In this document: positions 25,758-36,741 of the stretch, one piece after another
Layout: each line of letters opens with the position of its first letter
Position numbering within the stretch: the first letter of the stretch is position 1
Source: Liolophura sinensis
Taxonomy: Eukaryota; Mollusca; Polyplacophora; Chitonida; Chitonidae
Length of the DNA: 64,000 nt
Assembly: GCF_032854445.1 (NCBI RefSeq)
Contig: NC_088307.1
Span: 8,244,001 to 8,308,000, forward strand
Direction: 5' to 3'
The notes under the pieces: generated by a model
The model's database searches: none
Told to the model about the DNA's origin: nothing
What the model saw: only the letters and a program-made list of their open reading frames with translations
Made by a program: the position numbers and the translations under genes

Positions 25758-28272
25758 TTGGACTCACCAGTAATAATTTCAAGAAAGGAAACACAGCAGG
25801 AATTCACACAGAGTAAACATTTTCCACGCTTCTACTTGCCAGAAACATTTTTCTCAACTGTCAATCCAAGCTTTAAAACTTTTCGAGTGGTGTAATTTTC
25901 CCCACATATAAACAGCCAGTGCTATACTTTTTCCACTGCCTCTTACATCCTTCCTTGTATCTGGTACGTGCTGGTCTTTTAGGAAAGGAAAAGTTCTACC
26001 ACCCATACTTGGATAGTTGTTGTATATTTACCACATCTGTAGGTCCGCTAATTTTACCTGGAATGAGCTACAGTAGTCGTGATTTAGTCTATGCTGTCTT
26101 TCTTTGTATCTAGTACGTGCTGGTTTTAAAAACTATATTAGCACTATTAGATGCTTAGGATGGCGTGTGGAGCAATCATCAAAATCGGCAAACAACTGTC
26201 TGAAGCATGCCTAAAAGTGTACTGCTAAAACTCTGCCAATGCCTATATTTCTTCTTTGTGTAGAGGAGGATATATACGTTTCATTCATTAGTCTTTTGTT
26301 TTGGACTCACCAATGATAATTTTAAGAAACGAAACACAGCAGGAGTTCACACAGAGTAAACATTTTCCATGCTACTACTTGCCAGACACATTTTTCTCAA
26401 CTGTCAATCCAAGCTTAAAGACTTTTCGAGTGGTGTCATTTTCCCCACATATAAACAGCCAGTGTTATATTTTTTCCACTGCCTCTTACATCCTTCCTTG
26501 TATCTAGTACGTGCTGGCCTTTTCATTCCTACTAGCACTATCAGATGCTAGGAAGGAAACACAACATCGTTGACGACAATTTTTCATTCGACTTCAATCC
26601 CTTCCTTGGATCTGATATGGGCTGGTGTAAAGCAAAAACTAGCACTATTAGATGCTAGGGAGGGTATTTTTTACCATCAGTTGTGTGCCTGGAATTCACT
26701 TCCAGTCAGGCGTCTTCCCTTCCTTGTATGTGCTACGTGCTGGTGTAAATCTTCAATTAGCACTATCACATGCTAGGAAAGGAAAAGTTCTACCACCCAT
26801 ACTTGGATAGTTGTTGTATATTTACTACATCTGTAGGTCCGCTAATTTTACCTGGAAGGAGCTACAGTAGTCGTGATTTAGTCTATGCTGTCTTTCTTTG
26901 TATCTAGTACGTGCTGGTTTTTAAAACTATATTAGCACTATTAGATGCTTAGGATGGCGTGTGGAGCAATCATCAAAATCGGCAAACAACTGTCTGAAGC
27001 ATGCCTTAAAGTGTACTGCTTAAACTCTGCCAATGCCTATATTTCTTCTTTGTGTAGAGGAGGATATATACGTTTCATTCATTAGTCTTTTGTTTTACAC
27101 TCACCAGTGATTATTTCAAGAAAGGAAACACAGCAGGAATTCACACAGAGTAAACATTTTCCACGCTTCTACTCGATAGACTCATTTTTCTCAGCTGTCA
27201 ATCCAAGCTTTAAGACTGTTCGAGTGGTGTCATTTTCCCCACATAGAAACAGCCAGTGTTATACTTTTTCCACTGTCTCTTACATCCTTCCTTGTATCTA
27301 GTACGTGCTGGTCTTTTCATTCCCACTAGCACTATCAGATGCTAGGAAGGAAACACAACATCGTTGACGACAATTTTTCATTCGACTTCAATCCCTTCCT
27401 TGGATCTGATATGGGCTGGTGTAAAGCAAAAACTAGCACTATTAGATGCTAGGGAGGGTATTCTTACCATCAGTTGTGTGCCTTGAGTTCACTTCCAGTC
27501 AGGCGTCTTCCCTTCCTTGTATGTGCTACGTGCTGGTGTAAATCTTCAATTAGCACTATCACATGCTGGGAAAGGAAAAGTTCTACCACCCATACTTGGA
27601 TAGTTGTTGTATATTTACTACATCTGTAGGTCCGCTAATTTTACCTGGAAGGAGCTACAGTAGTCGTGATTTAGTCTATGCTGTCTTTCTTTGTATCTAG
27701 TACGTGCTGGTTTTAAAAACTATATTAGCACTATTAGATGCTTAGGATGGCGTGTGGAGCAATCATCAAAATCGGCAAACAACTGTCTGAAGCATGCCTA
27801 AAAGTGTACTGCTAAAACTCTGCCAATGCCTATATTTCTTCTTTGTGTAGAGGAGGATATATACGTTTCATTTATCAGTCTTTTGTTTTGGACTCACCAG
27901 TGATAATTTCAAGAAAGGAAACACAGCAGGAATTCACACAGAGTAAACATTTTCCACGCTTCTACTGGCCAGACACATTTTTCTCAACTGTCAATCCAAG
28001 CTTAAAGACTTTTCGAGTGGTGTCATTTTACCCACATATAAACAGCCAGTGTTATACTTTTTCCACTGCCTCTTACATCCTTCCTTGTATCTAGTACGTG
28101 CTGGTTTTAAAAACTATATTAGCACTATTAGATGCTTAGGATGGCGTGTGGAGCAATCATCAAAATCGGCAAACAACTCTCTGAAGCATGCCTAAAAGTG
28201 TACTGCTAAATCTGCTATATTTCTTCTTTGTGTAGAGGAGGATATATACGTTTCATTCATTAGTCTTTTGTT
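25758..28272 (+). repeat. 2515-bp composite block, copy 2
   Basis: Monomers are 25758 (543 bp), 26301 (793), 27094 (794) and 27888 (385 bp). This is a near-identical tandem copy of 23244-25757. One extra T near 26670 explains the 1-bp length difference. Other differences from copy 1 include CACAACATCG for CACAAAATCG near 26562 and ACTGTCTC for ACTATCTC near 27275. Confidence 0.9.
27888..28272 (+). repeat. A x D recombinant monomer, second copy (385 bp)
   Basis: This is the second copy of the A x D fusion, with the junction inside 28083-28106. It differs from 25373-25757 by a few substitutions, such as TTCTACTGGCC for TTCTGCTGGCC. It belongs to copy 2 of the 2514-bp block rather than representing an independent event. 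Confidence 0.88.
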
Positions 28273-28815
28273 TTGGACTCACCAGTAATAATTTCAAGAA
28301 AGGAAACACAGCAGGAATTCACACAGAGTAAACATTTTCCACGCTTCTACTTGCCAGAAACATTTTTCTCAACTGTCAATCCAAGCTTTAAAACTTTTCG
28401 AGTGGTGTAATTTTGCCCACATATAAACAGCCAGTGCTATACTTTTTCCACTGCCTCTTACATCCTTCCTTGTTCAATTAGCACTATCACATGCTAGGAA
28501 AGGAAAAGTTCTACCACCCATACTTGGATAGTTGTTGTATATTTACTACATCTGTAGGTCCGCTAATTTTACCTGGAAGGAGCTACAGTAGTCGTGATTT
28601 AGTCTATGCTGTCTTTCTTTGTATCTAGTACGTGCTGGTTTTAAAAACTATATTAGCACTATTAGATGCTTAGGATGGCGTGTGGAGCAATCATCAAAAT
28701 CGGCAAACAACTGTCTGAAGCATGCCTAAAAGTGTACTGCTAAAACTCTGCCAATGCCTATATTTCTTCTTTGTGTAGAGGAGGATATATACGTTTCATT
28801 CATTAGTCTTTTGTT
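28273..28815 (+). repeat. Deleted monomer with a different 250-bp loss (junction 28473/28474)
   Basis: The upstream part matches the monomers at 23244 and 25758 (shared CCAGTGCTATAC and GGTGTAATTTT). The deletion, however, joins the very start of module A (CCTTCCTTGT) to the middle of module C (TCAATTAGCAC). The loss is again 250 bp, but both endpoints are shifted by about 22 bases relative to the other class. It sits where a third copy of the 2514-bp block would begin. Confidence 0.85.
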
Positions 28816-31800
28816 TTGGACTCACCAGTGATAATTTCAAGAAAGGAAACACAGCAGGAATTCACACAGAGTAAACATTTTCCACGCTTCTACTGGCCAG
28901 ACACATTTTTCTCAACTGTCAATCCAAGCTTAAAGACTTTTCGAGTGGTGTCATTTTACCCACATATAAACACCCAGTGTTATACTTTTTCCACTGCCTC
29001 TTACATCCTTCCTTGTATTTAGTACGTGCTGGTCTTTTCATTCCCACTAGCACTATCAGATGCTAGGAAGGAAACACAACATCGTTGACGACAATTTTTC
29101 ATTCGACTTCAATCCCTTCCTTGGATCTGATATGGGCTGGTGTAAAGCAAATTCTAGCACTATTAGATGCTAGGGAGGGTATTTTTACCATCAGTTGTGT
29201 GCCTTGAATTCACTTCCAGTTAGGCGTCTTCCCTTCCTTGTATGTGCTACGTGCTGGTGTAAATCTTCAATTAGCACTATCACATGCTAGGAAAGGAAAA
29301 GTTCTACCACCCATACTTGGATAGTTGTCGTATATTTACTACATCTGTAGGTCCGCTAATTTTACCTGGAAGGAGCTACAGTAGTCGTGATTTAGTCTAT
29401 GCTGTCTTTCTTTGTATCTAGTACGTGCTGGTTTTAAAAACTATATTAGCACTATTAGATGCTTAGGATGGCGTGTGGAACAATCATCAAAATCTACAAA
29501 CAACTGTCTGAAGCATGCCTAAAAGTGTACTGCTAAAACTCTGCCAATGCCTATATTTCTTCTTTGTGTAGAGGAGGATATATACGTTTCATTCATTAGT
29601 CTTTTGTTTTAGACTCACCAGTGATTTTTTCAAGAAAAGAAACACAGCAGTAGTTCACATAGAGTAAACATTTTCCACGCTTCTACTGGCCAGACACATT
29701 TTTCTCAACTGTCAATCCAAGCTTAAAGACTTTTCGAGTGGTGTCATTTTACCCACATATAAACAGCCAGTGTTATACTTTTTCCACTGCCTCTTACATC
29801 CTTCCTTGTATCTAGTACGTGCTGGTCTTTTCATTCCCACTAGCACTATCAGATGCTAGGAAGGAAACACAACATCGTTGACGACAATTTTTCATTCGAC
29901 TTCAATCCCTTCCTTGGATCTGATATGGGCTGGTGTAAAGCAAAAACTAGCACTATTAGATGCTAGGGAAGGTATTCTTACCATCAGTTGTGTGCCTGGA
30001 ATTAACATCCAGTCAGGCGTCTTCCCTTCCTTGTATGTGCTACGTGCTGGTGTAAATCTTCAATTAGCACTATCACATGCTAAGAAAGGAAAAGTTCTAC
30101 CACCCATACTTGGATAGTTGTTGTATATTTACTACATCTGTAGATCCGCTAATTTTACCTGGAAGGAGCTACAGTAGTCGTGATTTAGTCTATGCTGTCT
30201 TTCTTTGTATCTAGTACGTGCTGGTTTTAAAAACTATATTAGCACTATTAGGTGCTTAGGATGGCGTGTGGAGCAATCATCAAAATCGGCAAACAACTGT
30301 CTGAAGCATGCCTAAAAGTGTACTGCTAAAACTCTGCCAATGCCTATATTTCTTCTTTGTGTAGAGGAGGATATATACGTTTCATTCATTAGTCTTTTGT
30401 TTTAGACTTACCAGTGATTATTTCAAGAAAAGAAACACAGCAGGAATTCACACAGAGTAAACATTTTCCACGCTTCTACTCAATAGAAACATTTTTCTCA
30501 ACTGTCAATTCAAGCTTTAAGATTTTTCGAGTGGTGTCATTTTCCCCACATATAAACAGCCAGTGTTATTCTTTTTCCACTGCCTCTTACATCCTTCCTT
30601 GTATCTAGTACGTGCTGGTCTTTTCATTCCCACTAGCACTATCAGATGCTAGGAAGGAAACACAACATCGTTGACGACAATTTTTCATTCGACTTCAATC
30701 CCTTCCTTGGATCTGATATGGGCTGGTGTAAAGCAAAAACTAGCACTATTAGATGCTAGGGAGGGTATTCTCACCATCAGTTGTGTGCCTTGAATTCACT
30801 TCCAGTCAGGCGTCTTCCCTTCCTTGTATGTGCTACGTGCTGGTGTAAATCTTCAATTAGCACTATCACATGCTAGGAAAGGAAAAGTTCTACCACCCAT
30901 ACTTGGATAGTTGTTGTATATTTACTACATCTGTAGGTCCGCTAATTTTCCCTGGGAGGAGCTACAGTAGTCGTGATTGAGTCTATGCTGTCTTTCTTTG
31001 TATCTAGTCCGTGCTGGTTTTAAAAACTATATTAGCACTATTAGATGCTTAGGATGGCGTGTGGAGCAATCATCAAAATCGGCAAACAACTGTCTGAAGC
31101 ATGCCTAAAAGTGTACTGCTAAAACTCTGCCAATGCCTATATTTCTTCTTTGTGTAGAGGAGGATATATACGTTTCATTCATTAGTCTTTTGTTTTAGAC
31201 TTACCAGTGATTATTTCAAGAAAGGAAACACAGCAGGAATTCACACAGAGTAAACATTTTCCACGCTTCTACTCGATAGACACATTTTTCTCAACTGTCA
31301 ATCCAAGCTTTAAGATTTTTTAAGTGGTGTCATTTTCCCCACATATAAACAGCCAGTGTTATACTTTTTCCACTGCCTCTTACATCCTTCCTTGTATCTA
31401 GTACGTGCTGGTCTTTTCATTCCCACTAGCACTATCAGATGCTAGGAAGGAAACACAACATCGTTGACGACAATTTTTCATTCGACTTCAATCCCTTCCT
31501 TGGATCTGATATGGGCTGGTGTAAAGCAAAAACTAGCACTATTAGATGCTAGGGAGGGTATTCTTACCATCAGTTGTGTGCCTGGAATTCACATCCAGTC
31601 AGGCGTCTTCCCTTCCTTGTATGTGCTACGTGCTGGTGTAAATCTTCAATTAGCACTATCACATGCTAGGAAAGGAAAAGTTCTACCACCCATACTTGGA
31701 TAGTTGTTGTATATTTACTACATCTGTAAGTCCGCTAATTTTACCTGGAAGGAGCTACAGTAGTCGTGATTTAGTCTATGCTGTCTTTCTTTGTATCTAG

Positions 31801-34557
31801 TACGTGCTGGTTTTAAAAACTATATTAGCACTATTAGATGCTTAGGATGGCGTGTGGAGCAATCATCAAAATCGGCAAACAACTGTCTAAAGCATGCCTA
31901 AAAGTGTACTGCTAAAACTCTGCCAATGCCTATATTTCTTCTTTGTGTAGAGGAGGATATATACGTTTCATTCATTAGTCTTTTGTTTTAGACTTACCAG
32001 TGATTATTTTAAGAAAAGAAACACAGCAGGAATTCACACAGAGTAAACATTTTCCACGCTTCTACTCAATAGAAACATTTTTCTCAACTGTCAATTCAAG
32101 CTTTAAGATTTTTCGAGTGGTGTCATTTTCCCCACATATAAACAGCCAGTGTTATACTTTTTCCACTGCCTCTTACATCCTTCCTTGTATCTAGTACGTG
32201 CTGGTCTTTTCATTCCCACTAGCACTATCAGATGCTAGGAAGGAAACACAACATCGTTGACGACAATTTTTCATTCGACTTCAATCCCTTCCTTGGATCT
32301 GATATGGGCTGGTGTAAAGCAAAAACTAGCACTATTAGATGCTAGGGAGGGTATTCTCACCATCAGTTGTGTGCCTTGAATTCACTTCCAGTCAGGCGTC
32401 TTCCCTTCCTTGTATGTGCTACGTGCTGGTGTAAATCTTCAATTAGCACTATCACATGCTAGGAAAGGAAAAGTTCTACCACCCATACTTGGATAGTTGT
32501 TGTATATTTACTACATCTGTAGGTCCGCTAATTTTACCTGGAAGGAGCTACAGTAGTCGTGATTTAGTCTATGCTGTCTTTCTTTGTATCTAGTACGTGC
32601 TGGTTTTAAAAACTATATTAGCACTATTAGATGCTTAGGATGGCGTGTGGAACAATCATCAAAATCTACAAACAACTGTCTGAAGCATGCCTAAAAGTGT
32701 ACTGCTAAAACTCTGCCAATGCCTATATTTCTTCTTTGTGTAGAGGAGGATATATACGTTTCATTCATTAGTCTTTTGTTTTACACTCACCAGTGATTTT
32801 TTCAAGAAGAGAAACACAGCAGGAGTTCACATAGAGTAAACATTTTCCACGCTTCTACTGGCCAGACACATTTTTCTCAACTGTCAATCCAAGCTTAAAG
32901 ACTTTTCGAGTGGTGTCATTTTACCCACATATAAACAGCCAGTGTTATACTTTTTCCACTGCCTCTTACATCCTTCCTTGTATCTAGTACGTGCTGGTCT
33001 TTTCATTCCCACTAGCACTATTAGATGCTAGGAAGGAAACACAACATCGTTGACGACAATTTTTCATTCGACTACAATCCCTTCCTTGGATCTGATATGG
33101 GCTGGTGTAAAGCAAAAACTAGCACTATTAGATGCTAGGGAGGGTATTCTTACCATCAGTTGTGTGCCTGGAATTCACTTCCAGTCAGGCCTCTTCCCTT
33201 CCTTGTATGTGCTACGTGCTGGTGTAAATCTTCAATTAGCACTATCACATGCTAGGAAAGGAAAAGTTCTACCACCCATACTTGGATAGTTGTTGTATAT
33301 TTACTACATCTGTAGGTCCGCTAATTTTACCTGGAAGAAGCTACAGTAGTCGTGATTGAGTCTATGCTGTCTTTCTTTGTATCTAGTCCGTGCTGGTTTT
33401 AAAAACTATATTAGCACTATTAGATGCTTAGGATGGCGTGTGGAGCAATCATCAAAATCGGCAAACAACTGTCTGAAGCATGCCTAAAAGTGTACTGCTA
33501 AAACTCTGCCAATGCCTATATTTCTTCTTTGTGTAGAGGAGGATATATACGTTTCATTCATTAGTCTTTTGTTTTAGACTTACCAGTGATTATTTCAAGA
33601 AAGGAAACACAGCAGGAATTCACACAGAGTAAATATTTTCCACGCTTCTACTCGATAGACACATTTTTCTCAACTGTCAATCCAAGATTTAAGATTTTTT
33701 GAGTGGTGTCATTTTCCCCACATATAAACACCCAGTGTTATACTTTTTCCACTGCCTCTTACATCCTTCCTTATATCTAGTACGTGCTGGTCTTTTCATT
33801 CCCACTAGCACTATCAGATGCTAGGAAGGAAACATAACATCGTTGACGACAATTTTTCATTCGACTTCAATCCCTTCCTTGGATCTGATATGGGCTGGTG
33901 TAAAGCAAAATCTAGCACTATTAGATGCTAGGGAGGGTATTCTTACCATCAGTTGTGTGCCTTGAATTCACTTCCAGTCAGGCGTCTTCCCTTCCTTGTA
34001 TGTGCTACGTGCTGGTGTAAATCTTCAATTAGCACTATCACATGCTAGGAAAGGAAAAGTTCTACCACCCATACTTGGATAGTTGTTGTATATTTACTAC
34101 ATCTGTAGGTCCGCTAATTTTACCTGGAAGGAGCTACAGTAGTCGTGATTTAGTCTATGCTGTCTTTCTTTGTATCTAGTACGTGCTGGTTTTAAAAACT
34201 ATATTAGCACTATTAGATGCTTAGGATGGCGTGTGGAGCAATCATCAAAATCGGCAAACAACTGTCTGAAGCATGCCTAAAAGTGTACTGCTAAAACTCT
34301 GCCAATGCCTATATTTCTTCTTTGTGTAGAGGAGGATATATACGTTTCATTCATTAGTCTTTTGTTTTACACTCACCAGTGATAATTTCAAGAAAGGAAA
34401 CACAGCAGGAATTCACACAGAGTAAACATTTTCCACGCTTCTACTTGCCAGACACATTTTTCTCAACTGTCAATCCAAGCTTAAAGACTTTTCGAGTGGT
34501 GTCATTTTACCCACATATAAACAGCCAGTGTTATACTTTTTCCACTGCCTCTTACAT

Positions 34558-34622
34558 CCTTCCTTGTATCTAGTACGTGCTGGTCCTTTCATTCCCACTA
34601 GCACTATCAGATGCTAGGAAGG
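34558..34622. repeat. Palindromic module A of reference monomer
   Basis: This is an imperfect inverted repeat. The left end CCTTCCT is the exact reverse complement of the right end AGGAAGG. Aligning the first 27 bases with the reverse complement of the end gives about five mismatches and one single-base gap. ATCT at 34568-34571 faces AGAT at 34609-34612. The inner dyad is CTAGCA-N8-TGCTAG. The centre is a pyrimidine-rich stretch ending in ATTCCC. The module occurs once in nearly every monomer and is an endpoint of all the larger (224-, 250- and 399-bp) monomer deletions. It could fold as a hairpin or be a dyad protein site; neither is shown. Confidence 0.85.
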
Positions 34623-34664
34623 AAACACAACATCGTTGACGACAATTTTTCATTCGACTTCAAT

Positions 34665-34730
34665 CCCTTCCTTGGATCTGATATGGGCAGGTGTAAAGCA
34701 AAATCTAGCACTATTAGATGCTAGGGAGGG
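34665..34730. repeat. Palindromic module B of reference monomer
   Basis: This is a diverged copy of module A, 108 bp downstream between TTG cores. The left arm begins CCCTTCCTTGGATCTGATA and the right end is AGGGAGGG. About 21 of 28 arm positions are complementary. ATCT at 34676-34679 faces AGAT at 34716-34719, and the inner dyad CTAGCA-N8-TGCTAG is perfect. This copy has CAGG where most others have CTGG, near 34687. In three monomers after the N run (near 58091, 59672 and 63625) five bases are missing from the centre, leaving CTAGCA-N3-TGCTAG, so the dyad arms survive. Confidence 0.83.
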
Positions 34731-34781
34731 TATTCTTACCATCAGTTGTGTGCCTGGAATTCACTTCCAGTCAGGCCTCTT

Positions 34782-34847
34782 CCCTTCCTTGTATGTGCTA
34801 CGTGCTGGTGTAAATCTTCAATTAGCACTATCACATGCTAGGAAAGG
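34782..34847. repeat. Palindromic module C of reference monomer
   Basis: This is the third module, 117 bp after B between TTG cores. About 21 of 28 arm positions are complementary. It reads ATGTG at 34793-34797 and CACAT at 34832-34836, where A, B and D have ATCT facing AGAT. Both sides of the arm have therefore changed together. The inner dyad is TAGCA-N8-TGCTA. It has a following purine run, AGGAAAGGAAAAG, which is the right-hand junction of the 250-bp deletion seen in several short monomers. Confidence 0.83.
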
Positions 34848-34955
34848 AAAAGTTCTACCACCCATACTTGGATAGTTGTTGTATATTTACTACATCTGTA
34901 GGTCCGCTAATTTTACCTGGAAGGAGCTACAGTAGTCGTGATTTAGTCTATGCTG

Positions 34956-35022
34956 TCTTTCTTTGTATCTAGTACGTGCTGGTTTTAAAAACTATATTAG
35001 CACTATTAGATGCTTAGGATGG
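34956..35022. repeat. Palindromic module D of reference monomer
   Basis: This is the fourth and most decayed module, 174 bp after C between TTG cores. Its left end is TCTTTCTTT rather than CCTTCCTT, and about 18 of 28 arm positions remain complementary. ATCT at 34967-34970 faces AGAT at 35008-35011, and the following pair (A with T) is also complementary. The centre contains GTTTTAAAAAC. The left arm shares a near-identical TTGTATCTAGTACGTGCTGG core with module A, and A x D recombination in this core explains the 385-bp monomers at 25373 and 27888. Confidence 0.8.
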
Positions 35023-36741
35023 CGTGTGGAGCAATCATCAAAATCGGCAAACAACTGTCTAAAGCATGCCTAAAAGTGTACTGCTAAAACTCTGCCAATG
35101 CCTATATTTCTTCTTTGTGTAGAGGAGGATATATACGTTTCATTCATTAGTCTTTTGTTTTAGACTTACCAGTGATTATTTCAAGAAAAGAAACACAGCA
35201 GGAATTCACACAGAGTAAACATTTTCCACGCTTCTACTCGATAGAAATATTTTTCTCAACTGTCAATCCAAGCTTTAAGACTTTTCGAGTGGTGTCATTT
35301 TGCCCACATATAAACAGCCAGTGTTATACTTTTTCCACTGCCTCTTACATCCTTCCTTGTATCTAGTACGTGCTGGTCTTTTCATTCCCACTAGCACTAT
35401 CAGATGCTAGGAAGGAAACACAACATCGTTGACGACAATTTTTCATTCGACTTCAATCCCTTCCTTGGATCTGATATGGGCTGGTGTAAAGCAAAAACTA
35501 GCACTATTAGATGCTAGGGAGGATATTCTCACCATCAGTTCTGTGCCTTGAATTCACTTCCAGTCAGGCGTCTTCCCTTCCTTGTATGTGCTACGTGCTG
35601 GTGTAAATCTTCAATTAGCACTATCACATGCTAGGAAAGGAAAAGTTCTACCACCCATACTTGGATAGTTGTTGTATATTTACTACATCTGTAGGTCCGC
35701 TAATTTTCCCTGGAAGGAGCTACAGTAGTCGTGATTTAGTCTATGCTGTCTTTCTTTGTATCTAGTACGTGCTGGTTTTAAAAACTATATTAGCACTATT
35801 AGATGCTTAGGATGGCGTGTGGAGCAATCATCAAAATCGGCAAACAACTGTCTGAAGCATGCCTAAAAGTGTACTGCTAAAACTCTGCCAATGCCTATAT
35901 TTCTTCTTTGTGTAGAGGAGGATATATACGTTTCATTCATTAGTCTTTTGCTTTAGACTCACCAGTGATTATTTCAAGAAAGGAAACAAAGCAGGAATTC
36001 ACACAGAGTAAACATTTTCCACGCTTCTACTCGATAGACAGATTTTTCTCAACTGTCAATCCAAGCTTTAAGGCTTTTCGAGTGGTGTCATTTTCCCCAC
36101 ATATAAACAGCCAGTGTTATACTTTTTCCACTACCTCTTACATAATTCCTTGTATCTAGTACGTGCTGGTCTTTTCATTCCCACTAGCACTATCAGATGC
36201 TAGGAAGGAAACACAACATCGTTGACGACAATTTTTCATTCGACTTCAATCCCTTCCTTGGAACTGATATGGGCTGGTGTAAAACTAGCACAATTAGATG
36301 CTAGGGATGGTATTCTTACCATCAGTTTTGTGCCTGGAATTCACTTCCAGTCAGGCGTCTTCCCTTCCTTGTATGTGCTACGTGCTGGTGTAAATCTTCA
36401 ATTAGCACTATCACATGCTAGGAAAGGAAAAGTTCTACCACCCATACTTGGATAGTTGTTGTATATTTACTACATCTATAGGTCCGCTAATTTTACCTGG
36501 AAGGAGCTACAGTAGTCGTGATTTAGTCTATGCTGTTTTTCTTTGTGTCTAGTACGTGCTGGTTTTAAAAACTATATTAGCACTATTAGATGCTTAGGAT
36601 GGCGTGTGGAGCAATCATCAAAAAATTGGCAAACAACTGAATGAAGCATGGCTAAAAGTGTACTGCTAAAACTCTGCCAATGCCTATATTTCTTCTTTGT
36701 GTAGAGGAGGATATATACGTTTCATTCATTAGTCTTTTGTT

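Larger units (their letters stand above)
34367..35159 (+). repeat. Reference monomer (793 bp) with internal layout
   Basis: This is a typical full-length monomer, chosen to describe internal order. 34367-34557 is non-modular and holds one HindIII site (AAGCTT) and the EcoRI site in GCAGGAATTCAC. It is followed by palindromic modules A (34558-34622), B (34665-34730), C (34782-34847) and D (34956-35022), and then non-modular sequence to 35159 with GCATGC and the conserved GAGGAGGATATATACG. The linkers are about 42 bp (A-B), 51 bp (B-C) and 108 bp (C-D). From D to the next A is about 394 bp measured between TTG cores. The unit start is a convenience; the biological phase of the repeat is unknown. 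I counted 13 CpG dinucleotides by eye. Confidence 0.9.
28816..36741 (+). repeat. Array block IV: alternating monomers, 1586- and 3172-bp periods
   Basis: Monomer starts are 28816, 29609, 30402, 31195, 31988, 32781, 33574, 34367, 35160 and 35953. Nearly all intervals are 793 bp. The B-C linker alternates strictly between GTGCCTGGAATT (near 29995, 31580, 33168, 34753, 36331) and GTGCCTTGAATT (30788, 32374, 33961, 35547), a dimeric 1586-bp period. A 4-monomer period of 3172 bp is also visible: GTGATTTTTTCAAG and the upstream GGAACAATC with AATCTACAAAC occur at 29609 and again at 32781. The last monomer has a 6-bp loss in module B (GGTGTAAAACTAGC near 36278). Confidence 0.82.

Noticed and set aside
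34367-35159. CENP-B box in the monomer
   Set aside because: Neither TTCGAGTGG nor ATTCGACTTCAATCCC, nor their complements, fits the TTCG-N4-A-N2-CGGG core.
34367-35159. Internal RNA polymerase III promoter (B-box-like ATTCGACTTC)
   Set aside because: There are about three mismatches to the B box and no convincing A box at the right distance, so a SINE or tRNA origin is not supported.
34300-35159. TATA-like motifs GATATATAC and CATATAAAC as promoters
   Set aside because: Short AT-rich matches are expected by chance in a repeat of this composition, and no downstream gene exists.
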